64,000 nt of DNA, from the NCBI GenBank assembly GCA_007859835.1, contig SJPJ01000001.1, positions 6,633,887 to 6,697,886 on the forward strand, written 5' to 3'. Shown piece after piece: positions 1-12,108 of this stretch; the stretch's first letter is position 1, and each line of letters begins with the position of its first letter. This stretch comes from Novipirellula herctigrandis. Lineage in GTDB: Bacteria; Planctomycetota; Planctomycetia; Pirellulales; Pirellulaceae. The position numbers and the translations under genes are program-made. Under the pieces are notes generated by a model, which did no database searches, was not told where the DNA came from, and saw only the letters and a list, made by a program, of their open reading frames with translations.

Positions 1-462
1 AAGTATGCGTCTTTGGATGAATCCGAGCGAAGCACCAAGTTGTGATGCACTTTCTGAATCAATCACGACCGATCTTCCATCTATCACCATGCTGTACCCG
101 ACCCCAACATCCGCCAATGAATATTGCGATGTTTGAGGGGCTTGGCTGGTTCGAGCCATAATGGTTAGCTGGAAATCAGAGACCGATTGCCGAATTGACT
201 CGCTGACCGCATCCACATCACCGCTAGCGAATCGCGGTGTCGCTACTAAAACGACTCGGTTCCATGCCGACCTATCCGAATTGTCCACATCCGTCCCTGG
301 CGGAAGTACCGTGATGCCCTCTGCAAAGGTCGCTACCGTCAAAAGAAAAATGCACGCCAATGCAAAAATGCTAGGCGGGGAAGGCAGCAACCATTTGCAT
401 TTCTTGCATCTCTCGTGGGGATTGATGATTCTACCGAGAGGGAACAGATTCTTGATCTTCAC
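1..462 (-). CDS. Partial exported protein of unknown function (3' end beyond window)
   Basis: Reading the minus strand from a GTG at 462 gives 154 codons without a stop up to the window edge, so the gene is cut at its 3' end. The start has an AAGGAAG Shine-Dalgarno-like stretch just upstream and overlaps the 3' end of the preceding reductase gene by 32 bases. Residues about 17-24 contain a basic Cys-x-x-Cys patch (RCKKC), followed by a hydrophobic segment (about 33-48, IFALACIFLLTVATFA) that reads as a signal peptide or anchor. The rest is soluble-looking and matches no family I recognise. The start codon is uncertain because no ATG is available; export is inferred from the hydrophobic segment only. 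Confidence 0.5.
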   Translation of the reverse strand, partial: MKIKNLFPLGRIINPHERCKKCKWLLPSPPSIFALACIFLLTVATFAEGITVLPPGTDVDNSDRSAWNRVVLVATPRFASGDVDAVSESIRQSVSDFQLTIMARTSQAPQTSQYSLADVGVGYSMVIDGRSVVIDSESASQLGASLGFIQRRIL

Positions 463-1405
463 AACTTCCTTTTGCCTCGCGGTTTTTTGCATCAAGGTAG
501 CTAAGCTGTTGATATAACATCTCAACTTTTGGCATGCTGTATCCAAACTTTTGAACAGCTCGTAGCGGAGTAGCCAAAATCGACTCAATTTCCATCGGCC
601 GCCTCTGTAAAAAGTCCAATCGCATGCTGCTATCGTACGGTTTCATTTTACGAGTATGATCCAGGGTGATGTGAATCGCCTCGTCAGGTATTTTGACCCC
701 ACACGCGGCTGCTCCGGCGTGGACTTCACGAATAAGATCGTCAGCCAATTGGCATGCAGCATCATTTTCAACGATTTCCTTTGTCGATGCATTTAACGCA
801 ACTGACAATCCGTTGAACGGAATGTTCCACATTAATTTACGCCATCTCACGACCGCCAAGTCATCTGAAAACTTCGTGTCGATCCCTGCCGCATTAAAGT
901 CAGCGTTGATTTGTCCACCAACTTTAGTCATGGCATCGTTCACTGTTCCATATTGCCCGAAAACAATTCGTCCGTAATCAATGTGGCGAATATGCCCTTG
1001 CCCGACCTTGTTGCTACAGAGAAAGCAACACCCGCCGAACACTCTGCCCTCCCCAACGACTTCTGCTGAATCTAGCTCGACGTCGAGACCGTTTTGCAGA
1101 ACCAGAATTACGCCACCTTCGCGAGTCGGCGATGGCAGCAGTTCAGACAACAAGTGATTGTTCGTCGTTTTCAAACCAACGATCGTAACGTCACAGGGAG
1201 GCATCGTTTCGGTGGAGGCATGGGCGTTGACATCCGAAAGATGAAAATCACCCCAAACGCTTTCGACATTCAAGCCGTTTTTCTTGACGAAGTCGTAATC
1301 GCTATTGAGAAGAAAATGAACATCGAAGCCTAAGCGAGCGAGCATAGCACCGTAAAGACCGCCGAGGGCCCCAGAGCCTATCACCGCGTAAGTGTTCTTG
1401 GTCAT
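431..1405 (-). CDS. Ketopantoate reductase (ApbA/PanE)-like NADPH-dependent reductase
   Basis: Predicted cytosolic reductase of the ApbA/PanE family, which reduces 2-dehydropantoate to pantoate with NADPH in coenzyme A synthesis. The N-terminus has a Rossmann dinucleotide motif (VIGSGALGGLYG, residues about 6-17). The centre carries the KLMWNIPFN segment expected to hold the catalytic Lys and nearby Asn, and the C-terminal helical domain has the EIESI segment. I chose the ATG at 1405 because the Rossmann strand follows at once; a longer in-frame start at 1471 would add 22 unsupported residues. Length (324 aa) is normal. Several planctomycete homologues act on other 2-oxo acids, so the substrate is inferred. 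It may be co-transcribed with the overlapping exported gene downstream. Confidence 0.75.
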   Translation of the reverse strand: MTKNTYAVIGSGALGGLYGAMLARLGFDVHFLLNSDYDFVKKNGLNVESVWGDFHLSDVNAHASTETMPPCDVTIVGLKTTNNHLLSELLPSPTREGGVILVLQNGLDVELDSAEVVGEGRVFGGCCFLCSNKVGQGHIRHIDYGRIVFGQYGTVNDAMTKVGGQINADFNAAGIDTKFSDDLAVVRWRKLMWNIPFNGLSVALNASTKEIVENDAACQLADDLIREVHAGAAACGVKIPDEAIHITLDHTRKMKPYDSSMRLDFLQRRPMEIESILATPLRAVQKFGYSMPKVEMLYQQLSYLDAKNREAKGSCEDQESVPSR

Positions 1406-1624
1406 GATTCGATCTGTTAAAAAAGATTGCTTGAAGACGATGAGTCTGCAAAATTGGAAAACGCTGCTCAACCGTAGACGTTACCCGAAAAAAGTACAGA
1501 AGGTATCCTTCAAATAGGTTCTACACAGCAATCCCAAGATTGTCGCTAACGCATGAGTACCGACGGACATTCGCGATACCGTTTGGACTCCGTATAAAGA
1601 TTCCCAACGGCAATCGACACAGCG

Positions 1625-1667
1625 CAAAAAAAAACCTCTTTACAGCAAGCTGCAAAAAGGTTTTTTA
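1625..1667 (-). terminator. Rho-independent terminator of the tRNA-23S-5S operon
   Basis: Directly after the 5S gene on the minus strand a 13-bp stem (AACCTTTTTGCAG pairing with CTGTAAAGAGGTT, two G-T wobbles, CTTG loop) is followed by a run of nine T. This is a classical intrinsic terminator at the end of the rRNA transcript. Confidence 0.88.
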
Positions 1668-1670
1668 AAA

Positions 1671-1780
1671 ATCCGGCAATACCTACTTTCACGCTGGTAT
1701 GCACTATCATCGGCTCGTAAAGCTTGACTACTGTGTTCGGGATGGGAACAGGTATAACCTTTACGATATGGTCGCCGGAA
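1671..1780 (-). rRNA. rrf: 5S ribosomal RNA
   Basis: About 110 nt on the minus strand. The ends pair (TCCGGCGAC with the closing TTGCCGGA), and the internal CCCATCCCGAACAC segment is the universal bacterial 5S loop B/C sequence. It lies about 110 nt downstream of the 23S gene and is followed by an intrinsic terminator. Ends are judged from the terminal stem and may be off by a few bases. Confidence 0.93.
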
Positions 1781-1892
1781 AGACATCATAACGGGTATTT
1801 CACCGCTATGACGCCGGTTGTTTGGTAGTTGTATACTAAAACTCAAGCTCGTCGAAACGCTCAATTCTAATAGATTTGAGTGCGGGATATCG

Positions 1893-4770
<2,878 letters not shown>

Positions 4771-5644
4771 CGAAATCCCGAACTCAAAACAACAAGCTTA
4801 GCGTTGCGATTGCTCGCTCGACTAAATTTGCGATCTTGAAATCTAGAACCTCGATGGTTTCTATGATTAACGATATCACATGTGTCGATTGCCACGCTGA
4901 AATCCAATCGCCCGAAAGCGTTTCAATCCATGGCGGCAATCGTGTTCGCACAGAATCCTATTAGAATACTTTGCCAGCTTCGTTTACTCGACCGTTAAGT
5001 AGCGGTGAGTTTCCTCGGCTGGCACGCTTCGTAGAACTTGTTCTTATAAACTACCATCTCAATTGGACACTCTGTCACCAGCAAGCAAGCTTGAAGGTAA
5101 CTTCGCGGTATTCCAAATGAGCGTGGTGCTCTTTTAGATGCCAACTACCAAAACAACCAAATTGTCAAATATCAATGTCTTGCCTATGGCGGTAAGCCAA
5201 GTCAGCAAGAGACGCTGTTCTTGTGAACAGCCGGTCGACGCAGGTAGCCCAGGAATCTCTCTCTGAGGCGTTCGGCGTCAGCCGGTTAGTCACAAGCGAG
5301 GGCGAAGAATAGCGAGGCGGTTCTTTGCCGTCAACCGAGTTTGAAAGACTTTTGAAAAGTTTTTTTCAACTGGTTGAATCCGCTCAGTGGAGGCCATCTT
5401 TTCGCACCTGGAAGGCCCGGTCATGGTGCCTTGGAGGTTGCTGTGTGGCTCATTTCCTGAGCGAATGAGAAGGATAGCGGTTCGCAGCTTTTGGTCAACC
5501 TCTGATTGAGGAAAAGTTGCGATTTTGTTTGGGTCTCATGAAGACTCGCTAAAAACGGCTTCGGAGACACTTCCCTCTATACTTCTTACGAACTTACTTG
5601 TTTTTGTGGTCACTGTTATGAGTCACATGAGTGATTCACAAAAG
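4771..5644. other. Transcribed spacer between tRNA-Ala and 23S
   Basis: About 870 bases without a credible gene. Apart from the 5' arm of the 23S processing stem at about 4769-4790 I see no other RNA, repeat or protein-coding signal. The spacer is longer than the usual tRNA-23S gap. Confidence 0.6.
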
Positions 5645-5717
5645 TGGAGGTAGACGGACTTGAACCGACGGCCTCCTGCGTGCAAAGCAGGCGCTCTCCC
5701 AACTGAGCTATACCCCC
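5645..5717 (-). tRNA. tRNA-Ala (anticodon TGC)
   Basis: Reading the minus strand, GGGGGTA pairs with TACCTCC (one G-T pair). A D-arm TAGCTCAGTTGGGAGAGC, an anticodon arm with TGC in the loop and a T-arm GGTTCAAGTCC are all present. Length is 73 nt with discriminator A; CCA is not encoded. It lies between tRNA-Ile and 23S, the usual spacer-tRNA order. Confidence 0.95.
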
Positions 5718-5787
5718 AACTAGTTATCAGGTCACAGTTGTCAGTTAACAGGTTGAAACTGTCAACTGGTCATTGTGAACTGAGAAG

Positions 5788-5861
5788 TGGGCGTGCCAGA
5801 ACTCGAATCTGGGACCTCGTCGTTATCAGCGACGCGCTCTAACCAACTGAGCTACACGCCC
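5788..5861 (-). tRNA. tRNA-Ile (anticodon GAT)
   Basis: Reading the minus strand, GGGCGTG pairs perfectly with CACGCCC. The D-arm, GAT anticodon loop (CTGATAAC) and T-arm GATTCGAGTTC are clear. 74 nt with discriminator A and no encoded CCA. It is the first gene of the tRNA-23S-5S transcript; 70 nt separate it from tRNA-Ala. Confidence 0.95.
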
Positions 5862-5957
5862 GAACTCTCTTTTAGAAACTGCCGCCGGGTGAGGCAGGTT
5901 CCTCGCGATACCTTCATGTGACGTGAATCGCCAACACGAATGACTCGTGAGCGGCAA

Positions 5958-5985
5958 AGTTTACGCAAACTCGTTTGGCTGTCAA
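5958..5985 (-). promoter_or_regulatory. Predicted sigma-70-type promoter of the tRNA-Ile/tRNA-Ala/23S/5S operon
   Basis: On the minus strand a perfect -35 TTGACA (5980-5985) is separated by 16 bases from TAAACT (5958-5963, four of six matches to TATAAT). It lies about 100 bases upstream of tRNA-Ile, so transcription would start near 5950. A promoter here supports an operon without a 16S gene. Confidence 0.6.
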
Positions 5986-6669
5986 AGGGAAGACTCGCCC
6001 GATTCTGCGAAATCTCACCACTTTTCATGCCAATGCGTCGCTTTTGTCATCTCATTTGAGTGTTTTCGCGAAGAATTGTTTTCGGCTGCAGGCCCCTTCG
6101 GACTTTAATCGATGCCCCGCAGTGGTGAAGGTTGAGGGTGTTGAAGGTATTCCGCCGTAGGCTCAGACCTATCAACCGTCTTATGATCGCAATTCCTTCC
6201 CTTTTCTGTTCGAACGCTCCGGCTTTTATTGATCCTGCTCGAAAACGAGCGGTCACTTGCCGGTCTATTTGGACGCGAATGATGCCATTTGGGTTCAACG
6301 CAAAAGTCCAAAACAAGAGAACGCAGGACCGCCAATCGGGATCCGCTTCGGCGGTGAGCTGCTTTCTGTCTTGCACCAACGCCCCACTGGAAAGGAAGCC
6401 ATCGTCCGTTCCTACCATCGATTGCGATTGAATATTGCCACTGAATATTGATGCGGAACAAACGTGCACTGCCGGTGGGTATGTTGGCGAAATCGGTTGT
6501 GAAGCGGTGTTGTTGGCCGGCATTGGCATTCGGGGCCGTTGGTTGTCTGGAGAGACTGGTCTTGCTTCAAACCCCCAATGTCATGAAAGATATGGCGATT
6601 CGTTGACCTATGAACCTTTTGCGGGGAAGGGCTTAAGCTCGCTTCCTCGCAAACCCCCTAACCCTACCA
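5986..6669. other. Intergenic region between the rRNA promoter and the next gene
   Basis: About 680 bases between divergent transcripts. Both strands have open frames of up to 160 codons (for example minus 6047-6529), but none has a recognisable family, a ribosome-binding site or a protein-like composition. I see no 16S sequence here. Confidence 0.5.
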
Positions 6670-8616
6670 ATGGAATTGTCTGGCATGATGGACGTTCATC
6701 CTTCCGCAAAGTTCCCGCCGCATCGCTCCCGCATCTTTCGATCTTTTGTTGTCGCGATTGGAATTGTCGCTGTAAACGCAACTGCATTTGCAGCGACACC
6801 ATCGGCGAAGGACGCTTTGACACTGACGCCAGTCCAGAAAGGAATCCAGTATGAACAGCCGGAGGCGGATGCAGTCGCGAATTGCACCGTCAACGATATC
6901 GACCACCCCGATTGGTCGGGATGGGAAGTTCATGCAGCTGATGGAACCTTGCTGCGTCGCTTTGCGGATACCAACGGTGACAATAAGGTCGACCTATGGT
7001 GCTATTTCAACTATGGGGTCGAGATTTATCGGGATGTCGATAAGGATTTCAATGGAAAAGCAGACCAGTATCGCTGGCTCGGGACCGCCGGCACACGCTG
7101 GGGTGTGGACCGTGATGAAAACGGCCAAATCGATTCCTGGGTTCAAATTTCACCCGAGGAAGTAACCGAAGAAGTCGTTTCGGCTATCCGTGAAGCAGAT
7201 GCCGTTCGATTCGCACGTCTGCTGATAAGCGAAAAAGAGCTTGCGTCGATCGGGTTGGGCAAAGAGACGATCCGCCGATTGGCGACCAAGGCTAACCGAG
7301 CAGCCACTGACTTTGACGGATTCGCGAAACGCCAAACGGCTGTTGGTCGTTCGGCTCGTTGGGTTCAATTCGCTGCAGCCACACCAGGCGTGGTTCCTGC
7401 GGGAACGGAAGGCTCGAGCAAGGATGTTACGGTTTACGAAAACGCCGTAGCGATGTTTGACGACAACGGCAGCAGCGGTCAATTGTTGGTTGGGACGATC
7501 ATCAAAGTTGGCGATACTTGGAGAATTGTTGACATTCCAAATGCGGGAGCCGAGGGCGAAGCCGTTGCGCAATCGGCGGGCAATTTCTTTACTCCGGGTG
7601 GAATCGGCGGTGCGAACACAGACGCGGGGCCCGGTATCGCACCTCAGACTCAGCAATTGGTAACCGACCTTGAAAAGGTGGACCGAGAGCTATCGCAAGC
7701 CACCGATCCGAAGAAAGTGGCGACGTTGCATGAGTCGCGTGCCCAATTGGTTGCACGTTTGATCAAGGCGACCGATGCACCAGAGGAACGTGATGCCTGG
7801 ACTCGCCAGTTGATCGATACGGTCAGTGCGGCGACGCAAAGCGGTTTTTATCCCGGAGGTTTGGAGCGGCTCCGGGCGATTTCCAATTCGCTTGGCGAAG
7901 ACAACGAACCGATGCGTGCGTATTCGGAATATGTGCTGATTGGTACCGAATATGCCGCGAAACAGACCCCTGATGCTGATTTTGCCAAAGTTCAGGAATG
8001 GTATCTTGAAACGCTAACCGATTTTGTCGATCGCCATCCTCAGATGCCTGAAGCGGCACAAGCGATGTTGCAATTGGCATTGAGCAAAGAGTTTGAAGAC
8101 AAGGAAAAGGATGCACTTGGTTATTACAAAAAAATCGCTCAAGTGTTCCGTGGAACCGAAGCCGCCGAGAAGGCTGCTGGCGCCGCACGGCGACTCGAAT
8201 CCGTCGGCAAAGTGATTGAATTGGAGGGCAAGTCGATCGATGGCAAAGCATTCCGATTGTCGCAGCTTCGCGGCCGTCCTGTGGTAATCCATTATTGGGC
8301 GACATGGTGTGAACCGTGCAAGCAAGACATGAAGCTGCTGCGAGGCTTGCAAGCTCGTTATGCGAAAGCGGGGATTCAATTGGTAGGCATCAATGTTGAC
8401 GCGACTCGCGACATGGCTGGGCGGTTCTTGAAGGAGAATTCGTTGCCGTGGATTCAGTTGTTTAGCGATGGTGGTTTGGAATCGAGCAATTTGGCCAAGG
8501 CGTTCGGCGTCCAGACTTTGCCGACGATGATGTTGGTCGACCAAAAAGGCCGAGTGGTTCGCCACAACGTTCGAGCCGCAGAGCTCGAAACCGAATTGAA
8601 TAAATTGACGAAGTAG
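6670..8616 (+). CDS. Exported thioredoxin-fold (TlpA/ResA-like) protein with N-terminal Asp-rich calcium-type repeats
   Basis: A 648-aa protein with a signal peptide (SFVVAIGIVAVNATAFA, about residues 25-41), so probably periplasmic. Residues about 100-160 contain three spaced Asp-rich loops (DTNGDNKVD, DKDFNGKAD, DRDENGQID) that look like EF-hand/dockerin-type calcium loops. The middle is helical and resembles TPR packing (YYKKIAQVFRGTEAAEKA). The last about 130 residues form a TlpA/ResA-type thioredoxin domain with the redox motif WCEPC (near residue 545) and the cis-Pro segment TLPT. The family reduces or transfers electrons to disulfides outside the cytosol; the target is unknown. Nearby ATGs at 6685 and 6688 are possible starts. 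It precedes the next gene by about 110 bases on the same strand. Confidence 0.82.
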   Translation: MELSGMMDVHPSAKFPPHRSRIFRSFVVAIGIVAVNATAFAATPSAKDALTLTPVQKGIQYEQPEADAVANCTVNDIDHPDWSGWEVHAADGTLLRRFADTNGDNKVDLWCYFNYGVEIYRDVDKDFNGKADQYRWLGTAGTRWGVDRDENGQIDSWVQISPEEVTEEVVSAIREADAVRFARLLISEKELASIGLGKETIRRLATKANRAATDFDGFAKRQTAVGRSARWVQFAAATPGVVPAGTEGSSKDVTVYENAVAMFDDNGSSGQLLVGTIIKVGDTWRIVDIPNAGAEGEAVAQSAGNFFTPGGIGGANTDAGPGIAPQTQQLVTDLEKVDRELSQATDPKKVATLHESRAQLVARLIKATDAPEERDAWTRQLIDTVSAATQSGFYPGGLERLRAISNSLGEDNEPMRAYSEYVLIGTEYAAKQTPDADFAKVQEWYLETLTDFVDRHPQMPEAAQAMLQLALSKEFEDKEKDALGYYKKIAQVFRGTEAAEKAAGAARRLESVGKVIELEGKSIDGKAFRLSQLRGRPVVIHYWATWCEPCKQDMKLLRGLQARYAKAGIQLVGINVDATRDMAGRFLKENSLPWIQLFSDGGLESSNLAKAFGVQTLPTMMLVDQKGRVVRHNVRAAELETELNKLTK

Positions 8617-8728
8617 TGGTAGAGCGAAAGGCGTCTTCGATTGCTTTGAAGACTTTTGCTTTAAAGACTTTGTGTCCGCTGTCCAGCGGTTGAAATGGTT
8701 CTTTTTTTTTTCTCAATTGAGTGATCCG

Positions 8729-10528
8729 ATGCGAGGCAGGAAGCCCCAACCCGTTTACCCCATTGCCCGTTACGCCGCCCGTTGGCACGCCGCATCGGTT
8801 GCGATGATGATGCTCGTCAGTCTCCTTGCGATGGGAGGTTGCACATCGTTTTGGACGGGGAAAAACGATGAAAGCGAAAAGGAAGCGAGACTCAAAGAGC
8901 TGCTGACCGTTCCCAAGCCACCTGATTTGATTCGGGATGCCTCGATCACTCAGGGGATGAATACGATCCAAGTTGATGGTGTTGCCGCCGTCAACGGGTT
9001 GTCTGGTACCGGGGCACCGGCGATTCCATCGATCTACCGAGATCAATTGCTTGAAGAAATGCGTCGGCATGATGTGAAAGACCCGAATCATTTCCTTGAA
9101 CTCAATGAAACCTCGCTCGTTCGCGTTCGCGCGTTCATTCCGCCAGGCGCTCGGCGTGGCGATCCGGTCGATCTGCAGGTGATGTCTCCGCCGCGAACGG
9201 AAACGAAGGATTTGCATGGCGGTTGGGTCTTGGAGTCCAGGTTACGTCATCAGCAGATGCTGCAAAGCAGTGTTCGCCAAAGTGAGGTGATGGTCGTCGG
9301 TACGGGGCCGGTTTTGACACGAGCCGATTATGATCCGTCCGAAGATGTGGCGTATCGTCTCGAAGGAATTGTGTTGGGTGGCGGACGGGTTCAAATCGAA
9401 CGAAAATTAGGATTGATCCTTCGTCCTGAATACCAGCATGTGAAGATGTCCGCCGCGATAGCGTCGGCAATCAATCGCCGATTCTATTTCTTTGATGGGA
9501 CGACCCGTCGAGGGATCGCCAAAGCGATCGAAGACGACTATATCGAAATCGAAGTTCATCCACGTTATCGTGGTAACGAAGACCGTATGGTTGCCGTGGT
9601 TAGGTCGCTTGGCGTCGCACCGGAGTCATCGGCCACTCAGAAACGGTTAGCGGAATTGGCTCGTCGTTTGGCTGAGCCAGCGACCTCGTCTGACGCCGCT
9701 CTACAGCTTGAAGGACTCGGGGAAAGCGCCATTCCGACGTTGTTAGAAGGTTTGCAGGCGTCCGATCCCGAACTGCGGTTCTATGCGGCCGAAGCGCTGG
9801 CCTACTTGGACCGAGTCGAGGCGATTGATCCACTTATCGAAGCAGCCAGCAGTACGGCTGCGTTTCGGCATCCAGCACTGATCGCGCTAGAGGGTATCGA
9901 ACAGCGATTAGCCATCGATGGTCTGTCTCGGCTGCTAAACGAGGCGAGTTTAGAAGCTCGCTATGGTGCGTTTTGTGCAATTCGCCGTCGTCCGGATGCT
10001 CGTCAATACCTTGCCGCTGAAGTTCTCGCCGATTCGTTTCGTTTGTACGATGTCGCCTCCGATGCCTCCCCTGCGATCATTGTTTCACTGCGAGAACACC
10101 CTGAAATTGTGTTAATGGGAAATCCTCGGCCGATTGAAATTCCGACGTTCTTGATGGGGCCGCACGGCATCATGTTGAAGAACGAGCCTAGCAAGCCGGG
10201 GATGGTACGAATCAGCCGGTTTAAAGCGGGCGAAGACGACAAACGCGTGACGGTTTCATCCGATGCCAAATCGGTGATCCAAGGGATCGCAGCGGTGGGT
10301 GGCGGTTATGGCGATGTCGTGGCGGTACTACGAGAAGCGAAACACCGAGATTTCTTGAAGGACCAGTTGGCGATCAATCCGCTGCCCAAACGCTTGCGAA
10401 CCTACTTCCGCGGTGAGCATGATGGTGACCCAGATCATGATGGTGACCCAGATGACGAGGAACTGGACGAGGAACTGTCTGCGAGCAGCGATAACGCCGA
10501 TGGAAACTCATCGGAAGACGACCAGTAG
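8729..10528 (+). CDS. Lipoprotein with a FlgI-like domain and HEAT-type repeats
   Basis: The ATG at 8729 gives a basic N-terminus, a hydrophobic stretch and a lipobox-like MGGC, so probably a lipoprotein; a GTG at 8672 would add a Phe-rich stretch encoded by a poly-T tract and is less likely. Residues about 110-290 resemble the flagellar P-ring protein FlgI (RGDPVDLQVMSPPRTETKDL, GGWVLESRLR, GGGRVQIERKLGLILRP). Residues about 310-420 are HEAT-like helical repeats (ALQLEGLGESAIPTLLEGL, RFYAAEALAYLDRVEAIDPL). The tail is very acidic with a duplicated HDGDPD. No other flagellar gene is in the window, so a non-flagellar ring or scaffold role is my inference. The FlgI similarity is judged from memory of the motif pattern. 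Confidence 0.68.
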   Translation: MRGRKPQPVYPIARYAARWHAASVAMMMLVSLLAMGGCTSFWTGKNDESEKEARLKELLTVPKPPDLIRDASITQGMNTIQVDGVAAVNGLSGTGAPAIPSIYRDQLLEEMRRHDVKDPNHFLELNETSLVRVRAFIPPGARRGDPVDLQVMSPPRTETKDLHGGWVLESRLRHQQMLQSSVRQSEVMVVGTGPVLTRADYDPSEDVAYRLEGIVLGGGRVQIERKLGLILRPEYQHVKMSAAIASAINRRFYFFDGTTRRGIAKAIEDDYIEIEVHPRYRGNEDRMVAVVRSLGVAPESSATQKRLAELARRLAEPATSSDAALQLEGLGESAIPTLLEGLQASDPELRFYAAEALAYLDRVEAIDPLIEAASSTAAFRHPALIALEGIEQRLAIDGLSRLLNEASLEARYGAFCAIRRRPDARQYLAAEVLADSFRLYDVASDASPAIIVSLREHPEIVLMGNPRPIEIPTFLMGPHGIMLKNEPSKPGMVRISRFKAGEDDKRVTVSSDAKSVIQGIAAVGGGYGDVVAVLREAKHRDFLKDQLAINPLPKRLRTYFRGEHDGDPDHDGDPDDEELDEELSASSDNADGNSSEDDQ

Positions 10529-10617
10529 AAGTGGCTGCAGCGGTTCTGGGAGCCTGCTAAAATGATTGGGTTGACGATTTGCTCGTCCTGTGTCTGGCTC
10601 AGTCGTGGAAGCATCCC

Positions 10618-11967
10618 ATGTTGTTTGTCCCCTATAGCACCGATGCGCCGCTATATCATTGGCCGATCGCGACGGGCTCGATCATCGCAGTAAATGTGAT
10701 TGTCTTTTTCGCCACCACGTTTCAAGCAATGTGTGGCAATATCGAGTATGAATCGTTGCATTGGTTGATTCTGGAATTCAACCAAATCAATCCATTTCAG
10801 TGGGTTAGCCAAGCATTTATGCATGCGGATTTTTCGCATTTGCTAGGCAATATGTTCTTTTTGTGGGCTTTCGGCGTCGTGGTGGAAGGCAAAATTGGCG
10901 GCGTCGTTTTCACGATTTTGTACTTTGCGATGACGGCGATCGATGGGGCGATGGTGCAAATTCCGATGTTCGTCCTCAGTGGCGAAAGCGGCGCGCTTGG
11001 AGCCTCCGGAGTGATATTTGCATTGATGATGATCGCGTTGATTTGGGCGCCCGAGAACGAAATTAGTTGTTTTTATTGGTTCTTTCGATTGGTTGGGTCG
11101 GTCGACATTCGCATCATTACCCTGGCGGTAACCTTCGTTTTTATGCAGGTCGCGTTCTTGTTCTTAAACGGTTTTTCGATGTCGTCGGAGATGCTGCACA
11201 TGATTGGGGCTGTGATCGGCACGCCGGTCGGCTTTCTGATGCTGCGGCAAGGTTGGGTTGATTGCGAAGGGTGGGACGTCGTCTCGCGAAATCCGGCACT
11301 GTTGGAACTTCCTTGGTTGGCGTCGGACGATCAACGCCGGAGAGTCCAAACGACCGATCGAACGGATGATGATCCAGTCGAACGAGCATTGGCGCTCGAT
11401 GGTGCCAGCAAGGGGCGAGCGGGGGCATCGGCGAATGCGTCTCCGTCAAAAGCACCTGTCAGGAAGCCTGTGGTATCGACGCCACGGCCAGTTGCTTCCG
11501 CGGCGACCAAAACACCTGCCAAGGCAAAACCCGCCGCAGAGCAGACGTCGATGTCCAATGCGGCGGTTCCAGTGATCGACGTGAACGCACATCCCGAATT
11601 CAATCGGCTGTCGTTCACTCTCAGGCAATCGGTCGACACCGAGAATTTGGTAATGGCCGAGCAGGCGTTTTCGCGACTGGAACAATTGAAATTGACACCC
11701 GGTTTGTCGGAGCGGATGTTGTTTCGGTATGTCGCGATGCTGGGGAAACAGAAGAAATGGGTCGAGGCGATTCGTCCTTTGAATCTAATCGCAAATCGCA
11801 ATGGAGCGTTGGCTGACGAATCAAGAATCCGAATTGCCCAGGTCCAAATTTCGGTCTTGAAAAAACCGCAGTTGGCCCTAGTGACGCTTCAGCAAATTGA
11901 TGCCTCGCCGAACCAAAAACCAGATATTCTAAAAAAACGCCAGCAACTGTTGGCGTCGGTTCAGTAA
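10618..11967 (+). CDS. Rhomboid-family intramembrane serine protease with C-terminal helical repeat domain
   Basis: A membrane protein with about six to seven transmembrane segments in residues 1-225. The catalytic Ser lies in GASG (Ser130) and the partner His in HMIGAVIGTP (His194). The conserved loop FMHADFSHLLGNMFFLWAFG precedes them. The family cleaves transmembrane substrates within the bilayer. Residues about 250-330 are a low-complexity Ala/Pro/Lys linker, and the last 120 residues look like TPR-type helices (VMAEQAFSRLEQLKL, KKWVEAIRPLNLIANRNG), a common planctomycete extension. I chose the ATG at 10618; an upstream TTG at 10579 adds nothing recognisable. The substrate is unknown. Confidence 0.85.
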   Translation: MLFVPYSTDAPLYHWPIATGSIIAVNVIVFFATTFQAMCGNIEYESLHWLILEFNQINPFQWVSQAFMHADFSHLLGNMFFLWAFGVVVEGKIGGVVFTILYFAMTAIDGAMVQIPMFVLSGESGALGASGVIFALMMIALIWAPENEISCFYWFFRLVGSVDIRIITLAVTFVFMQVAFLFLNGFSMSSEMLHMIGAVIGTPVGFLMLRQGWVDCEGWDVVSRNPALLELPWLASDDQRRRVQTTDRTDDDPVERALALDGASKGRAGASANASPSKAPVRKPVVSTPRPVASAATKTPAKAKPAAEQTSMSNAAVPVIDVNAHPEFNRLSFTLRQSVDTENLVMAEQAFSRLEQLKLTPGLSERMLFRYVAMLGKQKKWVEAIRPLNLIANRNGALADESRIRIAQVQISVLKKPQLALVTLQQIDASPNQKPDILKKRQQLLASVQ

Positions 11968-12108
11968 TCGCTCCTTTTTCGTTCGCTAATTGTTTAGCGC
12001 CAAGTGCCCTTCACTACTAGCGAAGCACGCTTTTGCCGCAGGTCCGTTTTGCCGTTTTGCCGTTTTGCCGTTTCGCGTTTTGGGCTTCGGATTCAGTCGG
12101 CCAAATGA

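Noticed and set aside
6047..6529. Minus-strand 160-codon frame upstream of the thioredoxin gene
   Set aside because: No ribosome-binding site, no family, composition of non-coding DNA.
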